DNA of 64,000 nucleotides from Pisolithus tinctorius. Lineage: Eukaryota > Basidiomycota > Agaricomycetes > Boletales > Pisolithaceae. The translations under genes and the position numbers were made by a program. Position 1 is the first letter of the stretch, and the number at the start of each line of letters is the position of its first letter. The notes beneath the pieces were generated by a model. The model ran no database searches, was not told where the DNA came from, and saw only the letters and a list, made by a program, of their open reading frames with translations. This document shows positions 58,501 through 64,000 of the stretch, piece after piece. The stretch spans positions 3,348,001 to 3,412,000 of the forward strand of contig JANFAH010000004.1 of assembly GCA_024663395.1 (NCBI GenBank). Direction: 5' to 3'.

Positions 58501-59187
58501 TTCCGGGACATTGGGTAAGGCCGGAGGAGGGGAAGCCGAGGCCGATCGGGCTTGAGCTGAGTCCGAGGGACGGAGTTGAAGTTGGAACTGGATGGACCCT
58601 TCTAGTTTGCAGGCGCGCACAAAAGCGGCTGCATTGATTAGAGAAACGAGAGGGGCCTTCAGGGGAGTGCGAGCCGGGGAGTCGGAGACCGGTACAGATG
58701 GCGCAAGGCCGGGTTGGTCACTAGGACCGGAGTCAGGAAGGCCGGTGGTGACCGGGCTTACAGGGGGTGTCGATGGGGTTGGCATTCCTTGTGTAGGAGT
58801 CCGGAATGTTAGACTGCTCAGTACCCAATCAATCAACGGATTGTAGCGGGTGAGCCAGTCATGTCCGAGGACTATCTTACACTCAGAATCCAACAGGGCT
58901 AAGAACAGGGTTACCAGGGTGACATCGCCGGACGCGAAGCGAATATTGACATCTACTGCTTGGGTTATGGTGAAGGTGGACGTTCCATCGAAAAGCCGGA
59001 GTCGGATTGGTGAGACCGAGTAAGGGGTAAATGAATGTTGATTAGCAAAATGATTATCTATGAAACAGTGAGTGGAACCGGAGTCCACTAAAGTACGAAG
59101 CCGAGGTAAATCTGGGTTTTCTAATGTGACATAGGGGGTTAAAGAATTCGGGCTGGAAAGAGCGGACGCGTTGAGACGAGCCTCCAA
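55531..59187 (-). CDS. E2 pol polyprotein, intact
   Basis: 1218 residues without interruption. Protease TLVDSGSTHCFID (Asp about 35). Reverse transcriptase KIDLRHAYHLVRI, FGLTNAPAAFQRFVN, VVYLDDILIYSG (YLDD about residue 414). RNase H ETDASDYAISGIL and TDHKNLEYF. Integrase zinc site (GHFGQNRT...CMACARAK) and DDE residues (SMDFIEQLP, TSDRGSEFV, QTNQTLEQYL). GPY/F-type segment (LGPYPVIAQAG). Chromodomain FEVAEILDSKVDR, QYLVRWTGYEGTDEETTW near the end. Gag and pol are separated by 59 bases. The protein stops just after the chromodomain, unlike E1. All catalytic residues are present, so this copy could supply enzymes. Confidence 0.96.
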   Translation of the reverse strand: MEARLNASALSSPNSLTPYVTLENPDLPRLRTLVDSGSTHCFIDNHFANQHSFTPYSVSPIRLRLFDGTSTFTITQAVDVNIRFASGDVTLVTLFLALLDSECKIVLGHDWLTRYNPLIDWVLSSLTFRTPTQGMPTPSTPPVSPVTTGLPDSGPSDQPGLAPSVPVSDSPARTPLKAPLVSLINAAAFVRACKLEGSIQFQLQLRPSDSAQARSASASPPPALPNVPEEYHDFADVFSKAKASALPPHREYDLKIELEEGTTPPLGTIYSLSPVELQALRTFIDENLTTGFIRPTSSPYAAPVLFVKKKDGSLRLCVDFRGLNKITKKDRYPLPLISDLLDSPSRAKIYTKIDLRHAYHLVRIAPGDEWKTAFRTRYGSYEWLVMPFGLTNAPAAFQRFVNTIFADMLDVCVVVYLDDILIYSGDKESHKQHVREVLRRLRLHGLYAKPEKCEFHSDSVEYLGFHLSPAGLTMSKEKVQTICNWPEPRKVKDIQSFLGFANFYRRFIFNYSDIIVPLTRLTRKGAPWNFSEECRRSFSNLKAAFTTAPVLTHFIPGVPITIETDASDYAISGILSITCGDGQIHPVAFYSRTLTAPELNYDTHDKELLAIFEAFRTWRHYLEGSASPVDVVTDHKNLEYFSTSKVLTRRQARWSEFLSQFNMIIRFRPGKLGAKPDALTRRWDVYPKEGDSGYARVNPQNLRPVFTQEQLVVSLRATYLEYPVLRAVALMDVEKLHNDILTALPDDPVSQIRLSDMSDPRWSVDDTGFLRLDGRIYVPDSNDLRLRVLWLKHDHPLSGHFGQNRTLELIRREYTWPGLRTFVKDYVQSCMACARAKVPRHRPYGLLKQLPVPEKPWNSISMDFIEQLPASTGFTAILVVVDRLSKQAIFIPTHDTITAPELAKLFLLHVFSKHGVPAHVTSDRGSEFVSHFFRSLGKALDMRLHFTLGYHPEGDGQTEQTNQTLEQYLRVYCNYQQDNWADLLPLAEFAYNNAPSATTGVSPFFANKGYHPNISVYPERDLTSAWARDYAVDLDSLHQFLREEMTLAQQRYQGPADAKRMPAPDFKVGDQVYVKAKYFRSTRPSKKLSEKNLGPYPVIAQAGTHSFTLRLPDSMRAVHPVFHVSQLEPAIPNTIPNRTQPPPPPVEVDGDLEFEVAEILDSKVDRHRRCWLQYLVRWTGYEGTDEETTWVLTTVLDNASELVQEFHSRYPAKPGPYQ

Positions 59188-59246
59188 GTTTGCACAACCG
59201 GAGTCAACGCAGCTCCCAGATTGTGCAGAGTCCTGGGAGCCGCTAC

Positions 59247-60600
59247 CTATTTTTTTGTCTCGGGGGTAGAACCCGAGCCCGAGGCCGGTGCGGCCTCGGT
59301 GGTGGCCGCGGCGCGAGCCTTGGCCTTTCTGGCTTTCTTAGGGCATTTGTCAGCAAAATGACCGGACCCTCTGCAGAACATGCAGAGGTTTCCGTCTAGG
59401 CGACGCTTGCGTTCCTCTGGGGTGAGCTTTCCATCTTTGCCGAGTTTGCTAGGCTCGGGCTTGGATGAATTGCTGTTATTACCCGGCTTTGATGAAGCCA
59501 GCTTAGGGGAAGAACCGGAGTTGTTATTGTTGTTGCCGGTCTTAGATTTATCTTGACCGGTCTTAGGCTGGTTGTTGTTGGAACCTCCGGACTTGTTGTT
59601 GCTGGAGTTGGACGAGCCTTGGTGCTTACTCGCCCGCTGGACTTCTTCCTTGCGCTCCCAATAGCGCGCATCTATCTCCTGGGCAAGATGACGGAGCTCG
59701 TGTAGAGTCCGCGGTTTACCAACTCGACAGACTTCGTCCTTAATTCGGTCTGGGAGACCGGAATAGAAATGATGGCGCAGCGCACCGTCACCGTAGCCTC
59801 GGACTTGCGAAGCAAGCCGATTAAAGTCAACTACGTACTTATTAATGCGCTGACTTTCCTTCATATGTAGATGGTCAAGCTGACTCTCGGCGTCAGCGAC
59901 CGGGTTGTGGGGACCGAAGGTGGTTTGCAGCTCTAGGACGAACTCCCTCCAGGAGTCCATCCAAAGAGGCCGGTCATCGGGGTTGTCGAGCCCGAGTAAG
60001 TCCGGCTCGAACCACTCTAAGGCCATGCCTTTGAGGTACGACTGGGCGAAGATGACCTTGGCGCGGTCGGTCTTGGAAGTTAAGTTCGCACTGGATGAAG
60101 AATGCGCGAAGCTTCTTGGGGTCGGTACCATCAAAGGTATCAGGCTCGCATAGCTTGGTCCTGCTTGAGGACTCAGGACTAGTACGGGTGTTGCGAGCCA
60201 ACAGCTTGATGGCCTTTGCGAGACTATCGAAGACCGCGACCGCGGGTTCGGTGTCCGGGTCTGGGAAGTCCGGATCGTCTTCTGGATCATTATCTTCCGG
60301 GTTATCATCACCGGGACCATTATCACCGGGGTCATCATCGTCTGGGTTGTTGTCATCATCGTCGCCCGGCCCGTCATCGCCAGGGTCACCCTCGGGGATG
60401 GGAGCAGTGGGACGACGTGGGGTGGGGGTATTAGAGGTGCGGGCTGAAAAGCCCCTGAAGGGACTAACGGGATTTGGAGAGCGCCTAGTGGTGCCCAAAG
60501 CAGCAAGTGCTGTTTCGCGGCGAGCCCCACTGGCTGAAGCGGAGTCGGGATTAGTGGCAGAGCGGCCACGGGGAGGTTGGAAGCGAGTCTTGGTTGCCAT
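59247..60600 (-). pseudogene. E2 gag with one frame break
   Basis: Start ATG at 60600 (MATKTRFQPPRGRS), then a Pro/Asp-rich acidic stretch and the core KAIKLLARNTRT, DGTDPKKLRAFFIQCELNF. At about 60085 the frame must change to reach DRAKVIFAQSYLKGMALEWF, YVVDFNRLASQV and the knuckle CMFCRGSGHFADKC (C-x2-C-x4-H-x4-C). The break sits in a repeated GACCGACC-like sequence, so a small deletion is likely. An Asn/Ser/Lys-rich linker precedes the knuckle. The rest is intact. Confidence 0.85.
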
Positions 60601-60626
60601 GATGGTTTAGACCCACACAAGTGGCG

Positions 60627-60636
60627 AGTCTGAAAT
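60627..60636 (-). other. E2 self-priming primer-binding site
   Basis: Minus strand ATTTCAGACT starts two bases after the 5' LTR. Its complement AGTCTGAAAT is in the LTR (60844-60853), 35 bases downstream of a TATATAAA box (60881-60888). No tRNA-type TGG site is seen. Confidence 0.75.
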
Positions 60637-60638
60637 AC

Positions 60639-61166
60639 TGTCAAGTACGAGGATTGTCCGGGTTGAGGCCGGACCGGAGACCGAAGCGGGCGCGAGGCCG
60701 AGGGGTCGGGATCAGGAGAGGAGTCGAGGATACAGGTAGTTGGACTGTTTGGACTTAGCGACTGAGGATACAGCGCTATTCCCTTGCGTGGGTCTCAGTC
60801 CGAGTCCGAGGCCGAGATGGAGTTATCAGAGGTGACTTAGTTGATTTCAGACTAAGGAGTACAGGCCGAGTATCTACGAGTTTATATACCAGAAGTAACT
60901 ATAGTACAGAGACCGGTAATGCCGGTCTCGCAAAGATTGCTAAGACGATTGGTAAGGCAAGTATTAGTAATGCATGACTAAGGTAACGGAGACCGGGACA
61001 GGTAGACCGGGGACAGGACCGGGGACAGGACTTAACCGAAATGACAGACACTGCAAAGCAGTGTCTACCGCGCTAGACCAACTGGAGATGCGGGACAGGC
61101 GAGGCCGAGGCCGGACTGAGTGAGTGCGAGGCCGAGTCCAACCGGAGTCGAGGCATGGCTATGACA
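60639..61166 (-). repeat. E2 5' LTR
   Basis: 528 bp, pair of 53623-54151. Promoter with TATATAAA on the minus strand at 60881-60888. Confidence 0.95.
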
Positions 61167-62513
61167 AAGTACAACTGCGTCTAGCATGTGACCATTGACA
61201 CCAACAGGGTTCAGTGGGACAATATGACCTCTTGGATCTATGGGAGGTTGAGGACAATCCTGTAGGGTTAGGCATTGATCTCACAGACATTCACCTAATC
61301 ATCTCACTTTGGTCTGGTACTCATATTATACATACTATTCAGACATTGTACATGCTTTTGTTCATGTAAACATACTTCATCAGCAAAGTTACAAGTAGCC
61401 TGCTTGTCTGATCCATCTGATTTAGTCTGACAAACTTTAATTCAATTCATTTGAACTCTTGGCATACCATACAGTTATCTAGGGTCAGACATCCGGGTTG
61501 TCTGGATTGTCTGAATTGTCTGCAGCAGACTATATCAGACAAATTAGACTAGATGTAACTTTCCTGATGTTCGGTCTATGGGACATGATAGCTAAGTATT
61601 TGTATGCATCATGAAAACAGTCCAGCCATCATTAGCAGGCTAGGAGGGGTAATCAGGTGCAGCTTGTTATGCCGATGACTCGTATCGCGTCACAAATTGA
61701 GTGCGATGAAGCACAAGCATGTGACTGCACAAGAAGTGACACATGATTTAACTTCACTAGCGGCGGAACACTAGTCTTGGCCAACCAAAGTCATACTGTT
61801 GAGTCCTCATGGGTACAGCGAGCAGAGCTAAGGGTGGTTGCAAAGTAGATTTCGAATGGGGAGCTGGTACAATACATGCGGGTTTATGTACATATGTAAA
61901 GTACCTGTGGAACAAACATTCGAAAGCACTTGAACATTCACCCATGTCCTTGTTAAGGCAAGACGAGTCATAGTGAGTCACTGCACAGCAGGCACTGGAA
62001 GCATTTCTCAGTTTCTTCACTGAACACATTTTAAAAAAAGATTGAAAAATGAGACTCTTTAATTTGGGATGTTTTTGTGACAAATATTGTAAAAACACAT
62101 AGGATTTGTATTGTCTATCATGCCTCACAAAATGCCACCTGAAAATCTTAATATTTGCATTTTCAAAAATTATGGAGATTCAACAGAATTATTTTGAACA
62201 CAATATGTGTGATACATTGTAAATAATTTTCCAATATATGTCACTTTTTTTTAGATTTAACAATCTGCTTTTTTGTGAGCAGAAAGTTTAAAAAGTAGGA
62301 AGTATTTATTTAGCCCAAGTATTGCATTGCAACAATGAATTGTGTGCTGAAGCTCATATGAAAAACATTCTGCTTCTTTTATGCTCAAACATGTAATATA
62401 CAGTGAAATATTTTTCAACAAAAAATAAAATCAGAAATAAAATCCTTCCACATTAAAATAATAGGTCAATACATCAAAAATTATATCTGGATGAAATATT
62501 GAGTATATTATTA
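61167..62513. repeat. Palindrome left arm (E2-proximal part)
   Basis: Reverse complement of 62585-63931 at very high identity. Together with 53554-53622, before the E2 insertion it made an arm of about 1416 bases. It contains flank DNA of element C (61167-61664), an inverted 3' part of the element C LTR (61665-61992) and one half of X. The last ~65 bases near the spacer have diverged. Confidence 0.9.
61665..61992 (-). repeat. Element C LTR, second part, inverted copy
   Basis: Reverse complement of 63106-63433, the duplicate created by the palindrome. Confidence 0.88.
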
Positions 62514-63105
62514 GTGAGGGTGTGGTCCCAGCACACCATATGTGCATCAGCATTCCATACTGTATCAATTGCTCTTGGCATGTGTAATAATATACTCAAT
62601 GTTTCATCTAGAAATAATTTTTGATGTTTTGACTTCTGATTTTAATGTGGAAGGATTTTATTTCTGATTTTATTTTTTGTTGAAAAATATTTCACTGTAT
62701 ATTACATGTTTGAGCATAAAAGAAGCAGAATGTTTTTCATATGAGCTTCAGCACACAATTCATTGTTGCAATGCAATACTTGGGCTAAATAAATACTTCC
62801 TACTTTTTAAACTTTCTGCTCACAAAAAAGCAGATTGTTAAATCTAAAAAAAAGTGACATATATTGGAAAATTATTTACAATGTATCACACATATTGTGT
62901 TCAAAATAATTCTGTTGAATCTCCATAATTTTTGAAAATGCAAATATTAAGATTTTCAGGTGGCATTTTGTGAGGCATGATAGACAATACAAATCCTATG
63001 TGTTTTTACAATATTTGTCACAAAAACATCCCAAATTAAAGAGTCTCATTTTTCAATCTTTTTTTAAAATGTGTTCAGTGAAGAAACTGAGAAATGCTTC
63101 CAGTG
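61993..63105. mobile_element. Element X: CACTA-like foldback element, 1113 bp
   Basis: Begins CACTGGAAGC and ends GCTTCCAGTG. Its halves are inverted repeats of 521 bases around a ~71-base spacer (62514-62584). AT-rich with no coding capacity. CACT(A/G) ends with a 3-bp duplication (CCT, see 53142-53144 and 63106-63108, single CCT in the intact 5' LTR) are the hallmark of the CACTA/EnSpm group. Part of the perfect symmetry may come from the later inverted duplication and not from X itself. Confidence 0.72.
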
Positions 63106-64000
63106 CCTGCTGTGCAGTGACTCACTATGACTCGTCTTGCCTTAACAAGGACATGGGTGAATGTTCAAGTGCTTTCGAATGTTTGTTCCACAGGTACTTT
63201 ACATATGTACATAAACCCGCATGTATTGTACCAGCTCCCCATTCGAAATCTACTTTGCAACCACCCTTAGCTCTGCTCGCTGTACCCATGAGGACTCAAC
63301 AGTATGACTTTGGTTGGCCAAGACTAGTGTTCCGCCGCTAGTGAAGTTAAATCATGTGTCACTTCTTGTGCAGTCACATGCTTGTGCTTCATCGCACTCA
63401 ATTTGTGACGCGATACGAGTCATCGGCATAACAAGCTGCACCTGATTACCCCTCCTAGCCTGCTAATGATGGCTGGACTGTTTTCATGATGCATACAAAT
63501 ACTTAGCTATCATGTCCCATAGACCGAACATCAGGAAAGTTACATCTAGTCTAATTTGTCTGATATAGTCTGCTGCAGACAATTCAGACAATCCAGACAA
63601 CCCGGATGTCTGACCCTAGATAACTGTATGGTATGCCAAGAGTTCAAATGAACTGAATTAAAGTTTGTCAGACTAAATCAGATGGATCAGACAAGCAGGC
63701 TACTTGTAACTTTGCTGATGAAGTATGTTTACATGAACAAAAGCATGTACAATGTCTGAATAGTATGTATAATATGAGTACCAGACCAAAGTGAGATGAT
63801 TAGGTGAATGTCTGTGAGATCAATGCCTAACCCTACAGGATTGTCCTCAACCTCCCATAGATCCAAGAGGTCATATTGTCCCACTGAACCCTGTTGGTGT
63901 CAATGGTCACATGCTAGACGCAGTTGTACTTATAGAATTGTTTACATTAGTTTACACCTCAGTGCTTGTGTCTATGATGCTGAGGTAGGTACAGTAACCC
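62585..64000. repeat. Palindrome right arm, continues past the window
   Basis: 1416 bases visible. Includes half of X, the original 3' part of the element C LTR ending at 63433, its AGCTG duplicate, and flank DNA with the empty E2 site at about 63928-63932. Confidence 0.9.
63106..63433 (+). repeat. Element C 3' LTR, second part (original end)
   Basis: Matches 44839-45166. Ends CATAACA, followed by AGCTG, the same pentamer as before the 5' LTR. Confidence 0.88.

Larger units (their letters stand above)
53623..61166 (-). mobile_element. Element E2: young Gypsy chromovirus with antisense passenger ORF
   Basis: LTRs of 529 and 528 bp (TGTCAAGTACG...GCTATGACA) with about eight differences by eye, mainly CG versus TG or CA, are flanked by the perfect duplication AAGTA (53618-53622 and 61167-61171). 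On the minus strand: LTR, primer site, gag, pol, then a plus-strand spliced ORF in opposite orientation, purine tract, LTR. Pol is intact. Gag has one frame break. The element sits in one arm of the palindrome, and the other arm (about 63928) shows the uninterrupted site. Confidence 0.95.
44458..63433 (+). mobile_element. Gypsy element C with later insertions and inverted duplication
   Basis: The 5' LTR starts at 44458 and the last LTR base is 63433. Both ends are flanked by the same 5 bp, AGCTG (44453-44457 and 63434-63438), showing that these are the original termini. Inside lie gag, pol with chromodomain, a degenerate third ORF, a polypurine tract and the first half of the 3' LTR (52761-53144). 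The second half of that LTR is at 63106-63433. Between the halves stand foldback element X, an inverted copy of the downstream flank, and the later element E2. LTR halves differ from the 5' LTR by roughly one base in ten, so it is old. Confidence 0.85.

Noticed and set aside
60095..60610. 171-codon frame opposite E2 gag
   Set aside because: It is the mirror of the acidic gag linker (Ser/Gly repeats) with no independent features. Unlike 54289-55344 it overlaps a real coding sequence.
61757..63341. Identical 123-codon frames in both palindrome arms
   Set aside because: They lie across the element C LTR and X and are identical only because the arms are. The related LTR at 44850-45032 does not keep the frame.
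1..64000. tRNA, rRNA or other classical RNA genes
   Set aside because: I found no cloverleaf-compatible sequence or rRNA motif by reading. A covariance-model scan would be needed to exclude short ones.

Overview
This window is almost certainly nuclear DNA of a basidiomycete fungus, most likely an Agaricomycete. Short GT-AG introns of about 45-60 nt, a class V-like chitin synthase with a DEK_C tail, a HET-domain gene, Plavaka-type and KDZ-type transposase remnants and many Ty3/Gypsy chromovirus elements all point that way. I cannot name the species. The window is a nested graveyard of mobile elements with very few host genes.

Layout. 1-2.7 kb: end of a Plavaka-like transposase and a low-complexity hypothetical gene. 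2.7-4.6 kb: solo LTR of family B with a 4-bp target duplication. 5.0-8.4 kb: broken chitin synthase preceded by a partial duplicate of its catalytic exon. 8.4-10.6 kb: no gene seen. 10.6-13.0 kb: HET-domain gene, the best host gene here. 13.1-14.4 kb: multi-exon hypothetical gene. 14.5-15.3 kb: end of a PIF1/Helitron-type helicase. 15.3-17.0 kb: simple repeats. 16.98-17.28 kb: SINE-like retroposon with 13-bp target duplications.

17.3-28.2 kb: decayed Gypsy element (family A). Its 5' LTR is split by a young, complete minus-strand Gypsy element, E1 (17605-24444, duplication CTAAG). 28.2-37.4 kb: rearranged remains of another Gypsy element (family D: RNase H and integrase, antisense zinc-cluster gene, 3' LTR), with two family-B LTRs and a CCGG-rich block inside. 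37.4-38.5 kb: KDZ transposase tail. 38.9-41.1 kb: spliced minus-strand zinc-cluster gene. 41.5-43.6 kb: satellite with a 43-bp unit inside a ~129-bp repeat. 43.6-44.2 kb: second family-D LTR.

44.5-63.4 kb: Gypsy element C, with target duplication AGCTG at both ends although they lie 19 kb apart. Its 3' LTR was split by a CACTA-like foldback element, X. The flank was then duplicated in inverse orientation into a ~1.4-kb-armed palindrome, and one arm later received the young Gypsy element E2 (53623-61166, duplication AAGTA). The uninterrupted arm at the window end is the empty site.

The two strongest signals are these. First, four separate Gypsy families (A, C, E1, E2) carry a Tf1-like self-priming arrangement with the same geometry: a TATA box, then 33-35 nt later a 10-11-nt sequence complementary to a primer-binding site that starts exactly 2 nt after the 5' LTR. 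Second, E2 carries an antisense, intron-containing zinc-cluster ORF between pol and its 3' LTR, and family D has the same arrangement in broken form. I do not recognise the second as a described system.
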